A DNA stretch of 64,000 bases from Phytophthora colocasiae (lineage: Eukaryota > Oomycota > Peronosporomycetes > Peronosporales > Peronosporaceae), in assembly GCA_018806915.1 (NCBI GenBank), contig JAGKQI010000088.1, positions 1,364,001-1,428,000 on the forward strand, given 5' to 3'. The notes beneath the pieces are model-generated. The model was not told the DNA's origin. It searched no databases and was given only the letters and a program-made list of their open reading frames with translations. Position 1 is the stretch's first letter. The number at the start of each line of letters is the position of its first letter. Below, in pieces: positions 54,874 to 64,000 of this stretch. Position numbers and translations under genes: made by a program.

Positions 54874-55108
54874 TGTTGAAAGGTGAACTTCTTCTTTGAC
54901 TAAGGAAGGACGGCTTTGCAAGAAGACTGTAGATTGAGAACTGATGTATTTTAGCTACCACTGCCTTATTTTCTCCGTTGGTTTCAACGCCCAGCTTCGC
55001 TGGAGTCCAGTTGCTATTCCCGAATGCAACGACCACTGGTCCAAATGCAAGATAGCTCCACAGCCATCACAACGTACCGTAATCTGATCTTGGATACGTT
55101 TTCCAACA
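54874..55108 (-). repeat. Copia-2 5' LTR
   Basis: A 235-bp LTR adjacent to the primer-binding site. It includes the 30-bp segment (about 54942-54971) absent from the 3' LTR. Apart from this I see no clear differences between the two LTRs, pointing to a recent insertion. Confidence 0.96.
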
Positions 55109-55113
55109 ATCAG

Positions 55114-55402
55114 TCGTGTTCGTCGTCGACAACCCCGCCCAGACCGGTAGCTGGGCCGGTCAGCGTACCCGTATTGTGTGGCCTAAATTTGTCGGGGTAG
55201 TATTTGTCGGGGGTAGTATTGCTAAAGGGGGTGTAGCACTACATGTACTAATGAGGTAGTATTACTAAAGAGACGTACACGTACCGGTTTCTATACGGTA
55301 TATAACCCTGTTAGATGGATACCGGTACAGTTTTTAACCACCAGTTACAAACTCCCGCGTAACCTTAACGGGCGATTGCCGCTAGCGTTGAAGACGAACG
55401 AC
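55114..55402. other. Gap between Copia-2 and the BED-finger gene
   Basis: 289 bp that must include the promoter and 5' UTR of the 55403 gene. The words TTTGTCGGGGGTAGTAT and TAGTATTACTAAAG recur at about 55190-55270, and TATATAACC lies at about 55300. No other feature is visible. Confidence 0.4.
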
Positions 55403-58400
55403 ATGGGGCGCGGCTGCACGATGGACGAGTGGGTGCACTTCCAGAAGCTGCCCGACGAGGGACGCGTGCCCAACTCGTCGTACTGGTACGTGCAGTGCCG
55501 CCACTGCGTGGCCGGCTACGAGCAGAAGCAGCTCTTCAATGCGCCGGCGAGACTTACTGGTCGGCGCTCGGCCATGAACGCGCACCTCAAGATCTGCCCC
55601 ATGTACGCCACGCAGTACAAGATGGACCAGCAGGCCAAGGCTGAGGCAGTGGCAGCGGCAGCAAGCGCGACGGACGTCTCAATTGCGCCTTCCACGACCA
55701 GTAGCAGGACGGCATCAGCTTCCACAGGCGAGAAGCGCAAGCGCAGAGCCGACACAGACAACAGATCGCGCGGTGGACGAGGCAAGCACTGTATGATGGA
55801 GGAGTGGGGGCACTTCACACGCTTGCAGGACGAGGGCTACATCGGCAAGTCCAACTTCTTCTACGCCCTGTGCAAGCACTGTCAGAGCGCATACGACGAG
55901 GCGGATGAGAACCAGAAGCCGCTTCTCGTGCCGGAGAAGATCGTGGGCAGACGTGAGAAGATGCGCAAGCATCTCTCGCTCTGTCCGCACTTCAAAGGGA
56001 GCCTACCGCCGCTCGAGCGCAGACTTCACCCGCGCGGCAATGGCGTTCCACCCAGCGTCGTGTTTAGCGCATTGGCTGCGGGAGCTGCAGCAGGCCTGGG
56101 CGCGACCGTTGCTTCTGCTGCTGCTGATACGACGGACGAGTCATCCTCTGTGCCTGCCATGGCTCCTACCAACAGTAATGGTTCGTCTCGACTGGCGTTG
56201 GACGAGTGGCACTACTTCACACGTCTTGAGCGCAAGAAGGACAGCGCATATTACTATGCACGCTGCAATTTCTGTCAGCAGGCATACGAGAGCGCCCCCG
56301 AAAGTCTGAAGGCATCGATGGAGCCGACCATTGTTATGGGCCGCAAGAGCAACATGCAGACACACATGGCCAAGTGCCTTCACATGCCCAAAGACGCATC
56401 GACCATGGCGAAGATGTACGCTGCTGGATATAACACAACGCTCGGTGGTGTACCAGAGACGTCTAGCGCACTGGAGGCGAATCCACCATCGGAGACAAAA
56501 CGTGCCAGGATGGAGAAAACTAGTAAGCCGCCGGCGCACTCGCCAGATACCACCTCTGTACATCGCGCACTGGTACGAGTTCTTATCGAACATCACTTGC
56601 CTTTTGAATGGGTAGAAAGTGACAGCGCGAAGCAATTATTCCGCGCGCTCGTTCCTGCAACGAATGACCTCCTGCCACATACAACAGATCTGCGTACGCG
56701 TGTTCTGAATCAAATCCACAGCGCGACGTTGCTCGGAGAGCTCACAAAGTTACAAGAGGTTATCCGACTCAATGGCGAGTCTGTTTTCCTGGATGATGCT
56801 GTTGACACACTCTCCACACCATTAGGACCGTGGCCAGTCATGATGCACTGCAATCTGACTGCCAGCCATTACCTGGGAGATGTACAGATACCAGCGATCG
56901 AAGGGGTCATAACCAACGGGAAAGATATCGCCTCGCTCTCGTTTGTTCGGGCACAACGACCTGAAATTGCTGTGTGCGCTACACTGGCCAACAATCATGG
57001 ACTCGAGGTCGCTCGATGGCTCGATGAGCATATCCGCCTCTGTATTGATGCAGCCAAATTATCTCTCGCGGCCGTAGTACTGCCATACAACACATTAACC
57101 CAGCGCGCTGTAGGAATCCTGCGCGCACCCACGCTTTGGCCCCAAGTTGTGTTCCTGTCTGACATGGAGGATATGTTGCAGTTCCCGCTGCTGAAACTCC
57201 TGGCGACTGCGGAAATGTTCGCCGTTGCATCTTCACTCATCGAGGTTTGGCAACTGGAGTCCATTCGCTTGTGCGTCGTAGAACGACTACTGGAAATGGA
57301 CGGTGGCATCCATGCAAGCCCCTTTAATGACTGGGAGTCGTGCGCTACACTGATTCAAGTGCTTCTTGATGACAAAACATTCGAGAAAAGTGCGCAAAGA
57401 GGAGCGGCGAATGCGAAAAGGCTGGTGGAAAACGCGCTGAATCGTTCGCTGCTGGAGCGCGTGTACAATCTGCTTCATGCCTTCACGAACGCACTCTCTA
57501 GCAGTCGCGCTGGCCTGACACTTTCCGAGACAATGGTGCAGTTGAGTGCATTGTTCGCTGCTGCTGAAGGGTTTATGACTGTGCAGCTTGCGTTGGAGGT
57601 GGTATGGGAGCAAATGGAGCAGCCTCTGTTCGTACTGGCACACGCTCTAAACCCGAGCCTGCGACTACGCAACCTCAAGACAACTGAGATTACCAAGCTG
57701 AGCACGTTAAGTGACCTCAGTGTGTTGTACTTTACGTCTCTCTTCGGACACAAGCCGATTTCCTTACGAGGTGAGATGACTGCGTACTTGCACACGTCAC
57801 AGCGAGTGTTCACGAGCGAGTTTGTTGGCGAGTTTCCTGCTGTGGATGATTACTTTCGTTACTTGGGCGACAGCTATCCGTCGCTGTCCATGCTCATGCA
57901 AGTGCTGCACTCCTTCTCTTCGGTGTCACTGGCAAGTCGCCCCTCCCATTTAACGCAACAGGGGGCGAGAAACAGTGCTGGCAACATGTACACAGAGGAC
58001 GAGCAGGAAAAGCTCGACTTCTTGCGTGGGCGATGGGGCATCGCATCTGGTGCTTTGTCGTCGGAATATCGAAGTGAGACGAAGAGCCGAATTGGTGCGC
58101 ACAACGATCGAAGTGGTGCTGCCATGTTAAATGCTGGTGTCGTCGTGGACGAGTGGAAGGAAGCCGTGGAGTCCAAGTTGCACATGCGGGGCGTGGATTT
58201 CTCTCTTTTGGAGGATAAATTCGATGGTGTGGAGGACTCGGATATCACCACGAAGCAAGGCGGCGTTACAGCAGGCGAGCAGACTATTGCGCGTGGGCCA
58301 ACCCTACCGTCGGTGGAGTTGGACGATGAATTAGCGTATCCATCGGGCTCTTTGCGAGCTGAATTCTCGATGAAAGTGCCACTGAAAGACTTGCTCAAGA

Positions 58401-58420
58401 CAGCCGAAGCTACGATTTAA
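55403..58420 (+). CDS. Triple BED-like zinc-finger protein with hAT-transposase-like body
   Basis: 1005 residues in one exon. An upstream in-frame TTG extends the frame, but the first ATG (MGRGCTMDEW) is preferred. Three homologous modules each begin [LM]DEW..F or MEEW..F and carry a CxxC..HxxxC zinc-ligand set: C32/C35/H61/C65, C157/C160/H190/C194 and C288/C291/H321/C325. This is a BED-like finger, a DNA-binding module typical of hAT transposases. About 385-435 (VLIEHHLPFEWVESDSAKQL) matches the start of the hAT RNase H-like fold, and near the C-terminus EQPLFVLAHALNPS and EFPAVDDYFRYLGDSYPSLS resemble the hAT dimerisation region. No stops, no inverted repeats at its ends, and an acidic unrelated tail suggest a domesticated transposase acting as a nuclear DNA-binding protein. 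Catalytic residues are not evident to me. Confidence 0.85.
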   Translation: MGRGCTMDEWVHFQKLPDEGRVPNSSYWYVQCRHCVAGYEQKQLFNAPARLTGRRSAMNAHLKICPMYATQYKMDQQAKAEAVAAAASATDVSIAPSTTSSRTASASTGEKRKRRADTDNRSRGGRGKHCMMEEWGHFTRLQDEGYIGKSNFFYALCKHCQSAYDEADENQKPLLVPEKIVGRREKMRKHLSLCPHFKGSLPPLERRLHPRGNGVPPSVVFSALAAGAAAGLGATVASAAADTTDESSSVPAMAPTNSNGSSRLALDEWHYFTRLERKKDSAYYYARCNFCQQAYESAPESLKASMEPTIVMGRKSNMQTHMAKCLHMPKDASTMAKMYAAGYNTTLGGVPETSSALEANPPSETKRARMEKTSKPPAHSPDTTSVHRALVRVLIEHHLPFEWVESDSAKQLFRALVPATNDLLPHTTDLRTRVLNQIHSATLLGELTKLQEVIRLNGESVFLDDAVDTLSTPLGPWPVMMHCNLTASHYLGDVQIPAIEGVITNGKDIASLSFVRAQRPEIAVCATLANNHGLEVARWLDEHIRLCIDAAKLSLAAVVLPYNTLTQRAVGILRAPTLWPQVVFLSDMEDMLQFPLLKLLATAEMFAVASSLIEVWQLESIRLCVVERLLEMDGGIHASPFNDWESCATLIQVLLDDKTFEKSAQRGAANAKRLVENALNRSLLERVYNLLHAFTNALSSSRAGLTLSETMVQLSALFAAAEGFMTVQLALEVVWEQMEQPLFVLAHALNPSLRLRNLKTTEITKLSTLSDLSVLYFTSLFGHKPISLRGEMTAYLHTSQRVFTSEFVGEFPAVDDYFRYLGDSYPSLSMLMQVLHSFSSVSLASRPSHLTQQGARNSAGNMYTEDEQEKLDFLRGRWGIASGALSSEYRSETKSRIGAHNDRSGAAMLNAGVVVDEWKEAVESKLHMRGVDFSLLEDKFDGVEDSDITTKQGGVTAGEQTIARGPTLPSVELDDELAYPSGSLRAEFSMKVPLKDLLKTAEATI

Positions 58421-58542
58421 TGTTGTGAAAGCACTTCAAAGTACCATAAGGCCTTGCTGCGAGGGCCGTATTGCAGTTTACCACTGAAGTTTGGATGCTA
58501 GTGTTTTCGGTTACTCTTCACGACGCTGGCTAGAGAGTCCAT

Positions 58543-60055
58543 TCACTGACGCGCAGGCAGGATCTTACCCTCGCATGGTCCAAAGCCTATCCTGTAGCCA
58601 TTGCCCTCGCAAAACCCAGTCACCGCCACTGTGTCGCCGTCCTGCAGGAACTTGCGCATGGTACCGCTATCTCCGAGCGCTACCTCGCGGGATCCCTGCC
58701 AGCTCAGCTCTAGCATCGAGCCCAAGCTATCGTCCGTGCTGCCACTGATCGTACCGCTGCCCAAGAGATCTCCAGGCTGCATGTTGCACCCTGTGACCGT
58801 GTGGTGCACGAGCTGCTGCTTCATGTTCCAGTACATGTTGCGGAAGTTGCTCTTCGTGATGGTGTACGCTTTGTCGGAACCCTCCGGCTTGACTGAGACC
58901 TGCAGCAACGACACAAAGCAATAGTCAGTATATCCATAGTATGACTTCATACATCACTTGCAACTCGCTACGCACATTTAGCTTGATGTCGTAAGTGCCG
59001 CGAGCGTAGTTCGGGTCCGTAATGTACGGCAGCGGCGTTGGGTCCTTCTGGACTGGTCCAAAGCTCGGCTCGCAGCGGAATGGCTCCAGAGCAGCGAGAG
59101 GCACAACCCAGGGTGAAATAGTGGTGGCAAAGTTCTTGGCTCCAAAGGGGCCAAGCGGAACATACTCCCACTTTTGAATGTCACGAGCTACAGAGTAAAA
59201 CAGCACAAACACACACACAGCAGAATGTTAAGACCATCGACCACATTTTCTTCCACCAAAGCGAATCGCAACTCACCACTCCAGTCATTCATTAACACCA
59301 CACCGAAGATATGGTCCTCCGCCTTGCTCATCGGAATTGGCTCGCCCAGATTGCTCGATGGGCCCACGAAGAACGCCATCTCAAGCTCGTAGTCGAGCAC
59401 ACGGCACGGACCGTAGACGGATCCCTTGGACGGATCGGCCTTGTCCGCTTGCAGTTGGCCGCACGGACGACGCACGTTGGTTCCGGATGTGATAATCGAT
59501 GAGGAGCGTCCGTGGTAGCCCACTGGTAAGTGAAGCCTACAGTTCACAACAGATACAACCAATTAACAACCATTGTAGAAACCCCTCCACCTGTTAGTAC
59601 ACGCACCAGTTGGGCTGCAGCGCGTTGTCTTCTCCGCGGAACATGCGACCAACGTTAGTGGCGTGCTCGCGCGACGAGTAGAAGTCCGTGTAGTCTCCCA
59701 CTTTGGCCGGTAGGTGCATGCGCACGTTCTCCATGGGGATCAGCGCGCGCTGCCGCAAAGTTTCATTGTCGCGCAGTGTGGACACGTCGGCGGACAGCAG
59801 ACGCTGCACTGTGGCACGAGCCGTGGCCCAGGCCTTGGGGCCTTGCGCCATGAAGCGGTTGAGTGTGGCGTCATGGAAGCAGGCGGCGTCGAAGCCCTCG
59901 AAGTGGCCCTCGGTCTCCACCACTGACAGGTCCAGCACGAATTCTCCAATGGCGACGCCCACGCGCTTCTTGTCGTTTGTCTTGGTGGAGAAGATGCCGT
60001 ATGGCAGGTTCTGGATGGGGAAATCACAGTCGGAAGCGACAGATACGAAGCTCAT
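58543..60055 (-). CDS. FAH: Fumarylacetoacetase, four exons
   Basis: Exons on the minus strand: 60055-59607, 59536-59277, 59187-58976 and 58899-58543, giving 425 residues, the usual size (about 420). Introns of 70, 89 and 76 bp have GT..AG ends and restore the frame exactly. The enzyme hydrolyses fumarylacetoacetate to fumarate and acetoacetate in the last step of tyrosine and phenylalanine breakdown. The start [20 protein letters not shown] matches the family; an upstream in-frame Met at 60196 would add an unlikely leader. Active-site motifs are present: [14 protein letters not shown] (metal Asp124, His131), ELEMAFFVG (two metal Glu), [19 protein letters not shown] (metal Asp, Arg, Gln) and GSGTISG near the C-terminus. 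It converges with the BED gene, 122 bp between stops. Confidence 0.96.
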
Positions 60056-60265
60056 GAGTGGCAATTGGAAAGAGGAGGTCCGAGGTGGAGAGATCTTGTT
60101 GGGGAATGACGATGGAGGAGGATGGATGTTAAAGCAGCCCAAAGGGTGTTGAGACGATGAGTATGTTACGACGCGTACTTTATATCCCCCCCTCACATTC
60201 CTAGTGCTTAATATCCCCCCCCCCCACTTAGCAATGACAACCTCCTCGCGCTTCTTCTAAGTAGG

Positions 60266-61482
60266 TTAGAATGTGAAGGAGGTGTTGTCCTGGTCGTGGC
60301 GGTCTTGACGCTTGCGGAGTCTCTCAAAGCGTGCAGTGAGCTCGTCAAAATCTGGAATGTCACCCGTAGCTGCGGAGCCAACTGTTGTTGCTGGAGCTGG
60401 GGCTGCAGGGGGGAGTCCTTCCGTGTACTGCGCTGGTGCCGGTTGTGCTGGAGGTGCAGGAGCGTCGTCATATTCTTGCCCAGAGACCGGCTGCGATGAC
60501 CTTGTGGAGTAGTAGTGTGTTGGCTGGTTGGTGTAGGTGTTCACGCTCCGCCGCGACAGAGACGGCTGCAAAGGTGGAGGAGCAGCACCCTCCTGGGTCA
60601 AATTACCTGAAGGAACGTTGGGCAGATACGACGGCGCGTTGCCGACTGGAGGAGCCTGTACATGGCATAGCACAACTCTTAAGTCAGATGCTCGACTGAC
60701 ACGGCTCATTGCAGGTTAAGTCTACGTACCGAAGCGTACAGTGCAGCGAAGTCCGGCCCCGACACAGCTCCACTCGTGACTGTGGTGCCGGTCGGTGCTG
60801 GAATTGGTGCGAGCGGGTCCACCACCTCGGCTTCAACAGGTTCCCAGTCCACTTTGAACTCTTTGGCGATCTCCTTCATGTAGTTGACCACGAGAAATGC
60901 ACTCGGTGGCTGTACACTGAGCTTCTGGATCACTCGCTCGTTCACGCAGCCGTCCACGTTGCGGATGGCAGCGGCCTCGAAGTCCTGTCCGTATTTCTTC
61001 GTGAGCTGCTTCTTGACTTCCGCGAGCTCCGGGATCTCTGTACGACTCGCTGCCCAGATGAGCGTGCACACAGCTTCTCGCATATCGTACGGACAGTCCG
61101 CTTCTGTCTTGATCAGGTTCTGAATGACAGACACAACGTTGAGCACTATCCTTTTCGAGAGGAACCTTAGTCTGTACGCACCGCTCTCTCGGCCAGCAAC
61201 TCGCACAGTAGCTCTAGGATCTCGTAGCCCTCCATTGTGAAATCGTCACGGATGATTCCTTCCACCTGCAACACGTAGCGTCAGTATTGAATACGCCAGG
61301 AACAACCACAATCCACAACTCACCCGGATGCGCGCCTTCTCCTCTTTACCATCCGCCAGCAGCCGCCCGACCTCCTTCCGCTGCGCTAACGCCGCGTTTG
61401 CCTTCTTGTTCTTGACGATGCCGATGCGGTGCACCGCCATCTTGAGGTTCGGCTTGAGTTTGTTCACGTTGAAGCCGAACAT
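60266..61482 (-). CDS. IST1: IST1-type ESCRT-III regulator, four exons
   Basis: Exons 61482-61324, 61265-61182, 61119-60730 and 60655-60266 give 340 residues; introns are 58, 62 and 74 bp with GT..AG ends. IST1 proteins bind CHMP1 and the Vps4 ATPase and tune ESCRT-III disassembly in multivesicular-body sorting and cytokinesis. The IST1 domain spans about residues 1-175: MFGFNVNKLKPNLKMAVHRI, KKANAALAQRKEVGRLLADG, GYEILELLCELLAERA and DMREAVCTLIWAASRTEIPE. A long Pro/Ala/Gln-rich linker follows. The C-terminus has DFDELTARFERLRKRQD, which fits the type-1 MIT-interacting motif (LxxR[FL]xxL[KR]) used by human IST1 to contact Vps4. The stop is 210 bp upstream of the FAH start, with an 11-C run at 60215-60225 between them. 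Confidence 0.94.
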
Positions 61483-61831
61483 ACTGCCGGGAATGCCGCG
61501 AGTCTGCTAGTGAGTGACGCACGGCACAGACAGCTTGATATTTTTCCACACTGGGTACTACTGTAGTATCAGATTCGATTAAGTACGACAGTAAACTTGA
61601 CCATCATGGGCAGCGTTGCCATCACTGCAGCGTGAAGACCACCATACCTACCTACTACTAGTACTACACAACTGCAATAACAACAACCTGTACTCGTATT
61701 GACTTGTTCATGCACGTTTCATTTCCTGGTTTACATGCCGCGCGGGCGTTCAGCTTCATCTGCTTCTGGTTGCCTCGCTCTGTACGTCCTGCGTGCGCCG
61801 CGCCGCAAACGTTGGTTGTCTGCTCGCCTAA
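61483..61831. other. Intergenic region
   Basis: 349 bp between the IST1 start and the stop of the next minus-strand gene. It should contain the IST1 promoter and the downstream gene's 3' UTR. I see no repeats or RNA genes. Confidence 0.4.
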
Positions 61832-62422
61832 TTAATCCGCCCACGACACGGGCTTCTTCCGCCCGGTGTACGTCCGTCTTGTGGCGCTGTTGCGTGTGGG
61901 CGTGGCCGGACCGTTGGCGTCCGACACGCCCGAGGTCGTGAGCAGGTCGCTAGCGCTGGCGTCGCTCACACGTCGCATTGCCTCCTCGGCCGCGGCCTTG
62001 CGTCGGCTGCGGAAGAAGCTTTTCTTGCGTTTACTGGGGGTTGCAGCTCCATCTGAGGCGCCACTAGAGCCTGAGTCACTCACGCGGCTCGAGCGCTCGG
62101 ACACGCCGCTGCGCTCCAGTTGGTCCTGTTGCTCCTGTTGGCGCCGCTCAATCACGTCGCGCGGCTCGAAGTAGACCAGGTCCGGGTCTCGCGTCGGAGA
62201 GGCCAGTCGTGTCTTGTTACTACCGCTGGAACTCGAGGGCGGCGACGCGTTCTCCTTCCCGTCGCCACCAACGTATTTCTTGTGTAGCACGCGGAAGTAG
62301 TACCAGCCCGTGATGGTCGCGTAGGAGAACCAGATGAAGGCGTTCTTTCGCAGCTTGGAGCTGCTGGCCAGCGCCGTCAGGAAGCACACGAACAGCAGCA
62401 GCAGCCACAGCAGCACGCCCAT
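61832..62422 (-). CDS. Small membrane protein with Ser-rich cytosolic tail, unknown function
   Basis: 196 residues, one exon. Residues about 3-22 (LLWLLLLFVCFLTALASS) form a strong hydrophobic helix or signal anchor, and about 30-47 (IWFSYATITGWYYFRVL) a second, weaker one. The rest is polar: a Ser/Pro stretch, a Gln/Glu/Arg helix (VIERRQQEQQDQLER), Ser-rich sequence and two basic clusters (PSKRKKSFFRSRRK; GRKKPVSWAD at the end). I recognise no family. A short hairpin-like membrane anchor with a phosphorylatable tail is the simplest reading. It is transcribed divergently from the IFT54 gene, 199 bp between starts. Confidence 0.75.
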   Translation of the reverse strand: MGVLLWLLLLFVCFLTALASSSKLRKNAFIWFSYATITGWYYFRVLHKKYVGGDGKENASPPSSSSGSNKTRLASPTRDPDLVYFEPRDVIERRQQEQQDQLERSGVSERSSRVSDSGSSGASDGAATPSKRKKSFFRSRRKAAAEEAMRRVSDASASDLLTTSGVSDANGPATPTRNSATRRTYTGRKKPVSWAD

Positions 62423-62621
62423 TGTCTGTCGTTGGATGTTACTAGCTCTTCTTACCCACCTTCCGACCTAACTAAACTGGCTTATGACTGCGGACGACCG
62501 ACTTGACTTGAGTGTCGTAATCGAATCGGAAATAAACGGAGTTTCGTGTGTTGCACTTATATATCATGTGCATTTGGTGTACAGCAGCGTCGCTTCAAGA
62601 TCAGTTTTGACAATCGTCGTC
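62423..62621. promoter_or_regulatory. Shared divergent promoter region
   Basis: 199 bp separate the ATGs of the minus-strand membrane-protein gene and the plus-strand IFT54 gene, so both promoters must lie here or overlap the genes. A TATATA-like stretch occurs at about 62558-62563. No oomycete initiator motif can be assigned with confidence. Confidence 0.45.
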
Positions 62622-64000
62622 ATGGGGGATTCGCTCGAGACGCTCATCGCCCGCACGCAGGAGCAGCTACAGCCGCTGATCGCCAAGCCAAAGCTGGCTG
62701 ATAAACTACTGACCAAGCCACCCTTCCGCTTCCTGCACGACGTCTTTACAGCTGTGACGCAGAGCACGGGATTCGCGCAGGGGCTCTACAATGACTTCGA
62801 GCTGGGCTCGGCCAACCTCAAGGACAAGCCGCAGAAGACCGCATTTCTAGACAAAATGATCGTGTGCGTAGGCCAGAGCATTGGTAAAGATGTAGACGTT
62901 CGCTCGTCCAAGATCGTGGCCGGTCTCGAAGCGGAGAACACGAATCTACTCCTGCAGGCCCTCGCACAGGCCGCAAAGGACAAGTCGCTCGACTGGAACA
63001 AGGCAGTGCAAACAGCACTCGCCAAAGTACCGTCATTCACTGCGGAGGGGGAAGTCGCACCAGGGGCGGCACCTGTAGCAGCAGATCCGGTTGTTGAAGC
63101 TGCAGCCGCTGCACCGCGTCCGAGCTCGAAGGATCGCAGCGGGTCGTCCGAAGCCAAGGAAAGGGTGCGTCTTTAATGCTTACTTGCAAGTTTATTGCTG
63201 TCGGGAGCTCTAACCTTGTAGTGTTCCATTGTCTGATGATCTAGTCGCGACGAGAAAGTGGGAGAGCAGAAAGCAAAACAAGTAGTGAGCCAGCTGCAGC
63301 AGCTCCATCCCGGAGAGAGAGCAAAGCAGAAAAACCGGCACCCGAGACTAGTCGTGCTGCGCCAAGTCGTAGCAGTAGCAGCAGCAAGGACAATAACGTG
63401 GATGAAGCTCTACTTCAAAGCATCGCCGACTGCAACGGGGACATTGAACGCACGAAAACGCTCGTCGAACAAGTGATCTCGAAACCCAAGATGTCTCCAA
63501 AGCTCCTTGGAAAGCCCCCTTTCCGCTTCCTGCATGATGTCATTTCGGAAGTGACGCGAGTGACTGGGTTTGCAGACGGACTCTTTTCTGGTGAGGAACT
63601 CGACTCAGGCGCTATCAAGGAGAAGGGACCAAAGATGGACTACCTTACCAAGATAATCCAGTGCGTTGGCTGCCAACTCAACCTCGAGATGGAGGCTAGA
63701 CCTGCAAAGATTGTCGCGGGACTGGAGCCTGAAGCCACGTGCAAGTTCCTGCAGTTGCTGACAATCGCCTGTAAAGCAGGAAGCTCCAAAGAGGCTGTGC
63801 AACGCGTTTTGGCAGGTGATACAGCGGTTCGCAGTGCCGTTGCCAATGTTAAGAAGCCTGCAAGTCGTGAGCGAGCACCCGAAACGAAGCAGTCATCCCG
63901 TTCCGGCACGCCCCAGGAAAGCAAGCAACGTGCAGAGCCCCAACCTGCTGCAGAGGCCAAGGAGAAGCCGAAGGAAGCGGAACCTGGTAGCTTCTCTGGG
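62622..64000 (+). CDS. IFT54: IFT54/TRAF3IP1-like intraflagellar transport protein with duplicated N-terminal domain, 3' end outside window
   Basis: Exon 1 is 62622-63164 (181 codons); an 80-bp GT..AG intron (63165-63244) separates it from exon 2, which is open to the window end. Residues about 5-115 form the TRAF3IP1/MIP-T3 N-terminal (CH-like, tubulin-binding) domain: IAKPKLADKLLTKPPFRFLH, VTQSTGFAQGLY, FLDKMIVCVGQSIG and SKIVAGLEAENTN. After a Ser/Ala/Lys-rich linker, residues about 235-355 repeat it: ISKPKMSPKLLGKPPFRFLH, VTRVTGFADGLF, YLTKIIQCVGCQLN and AKIVAGLEPEATC. IFT54 is a subunit of the IFT-B complex that carries tubulin and other cargo into cilia and flagella; oomycete zoospores are flagellate. 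The usual protein has one such domain followed by a coiled coil; the coiled coil would lie beyond the window. Confidence 0.9.

Larger units (their letters stand above)
49903..55108 (-). mobile_element. Copia-2: Ty1/copia LTR retrotransposon, nearly complete but mutated
   Basis: LTRs at 49903-50107 and 54874-55108 start TGTTGAAAGG and end TTTTCCAACA (plus strand), with a perfect ATCAG target duplication at 49898-49902 and 55109-55113. On the minus strand the order is gag, zinc knuckle, protease, integrase, RT, RNase H, the Ty1/copia order. A purine tract (50108-50118) and a primer-binding site (54860-54873) are in place. Frameshifts near 54300, 52870, 52100 and 51480, and the lost RNase H aspartate, make this copy non-autonomous. 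It is separate from Copia-1 and has different LTRs. Confidence 0.96.

Noticed and set aside
60196..60196. Upstream Met of fumarylacetoacetase as the start
   Set aside because: It adds 47 residues with no similarity to the family and no targeting features, whereas the Met at 60055 begins exactly where family members begin.
60708..61206. Reading through the second intron of IST1 (starting MRVAGRESGAYRL)
   Set aside because: Splicing 61181-61120 with GT..AG gives the continuous family sequence from LLCELLAERA into NLIKTEADC; the read-through inserts unrelated residues.
1..64000. tRNA or rRNA genes
   Set aside because: None recognised by eye on either strand. The tRNA-like words at 35393 and 54860 are only 14 bp long and belong to retrotransposon primer sites.

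Overview
The window is nuclear DNA of an oomycete, most likely Phytophthora or a close relative. It carries short-intron eukaryotic genes (58-89 bp, GT..AG), an intraflagellar-transport gene (so a flagellate lineage), Ty1/copia elements, PIF/Harbinger, piggyBac-like, Tc1/mariner-like, pogo-like and hAT-like DNA transposons, and a giant intronless Thr/Glu/Val repeat gene. The genus is an inference from this combination.

1-28243 (minus strand) is one enormous repeat-protein gene that starts at 28243 and leaves the window at position 1. In protein order it has a unique N-terminal region of about 530 residues, a tandem array of about 23 units of 98 residues (294 bp), a unique linker of about 85 residues, then an array of about 69 units of 94 residues (282 bp). 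The N-terminal region contains a segment resembling part of a PDR-type ABC transporter nucleotide-binding domain. Isolated 1-bp indels and scrambled patches interrupt the frame, so the locus is either a decaying gene or, more likely, an imperfect assembly of near-identical repeats.

28587-55113 is a transposon graveyard. Copia-1 (28592-35658, TSD CTGGC) has lost the middle of its polyprotein and carries a 3.6-kb insertion, which itself contains a piggyBac-like element (TTAA flanks) and an internally deleted Tc1/mariner-like element with perfect 69-bp inverted repeats. Next come fragments of a PI 4-kinase gene and a hAT-like transposase relic. Harbinger-A (38509-41227) has two intact convergent genes. 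A degraded relative, Harbinger-B (41538-44092), sits inside a pogo-like transposase relic. Then follow a hairpin-repeat cluster, a broken T5orf172-type gene and Copia-2 (49903-55108, TSD ATCAG). Copia-2 retains a primer-binding site matching the anticodon arm of initiator tRNA-Met.

55400-64000 is a compact island of ordinary genes: a 1005-residue protein with three BED-like zinc fingers and a hAT-like body (plus strand), fumarylacetoacetase (minus, 4 exons), an IST1-type ESCRT-III regulator (minus, 4 exons), a small membrane protein (minus), and the 5' part of an IFT54/TRAF3IP1 gene (plus) whose N-terminal domain is duplicated. These genes share no pathway; they are neighbours with short intergenic gaps.
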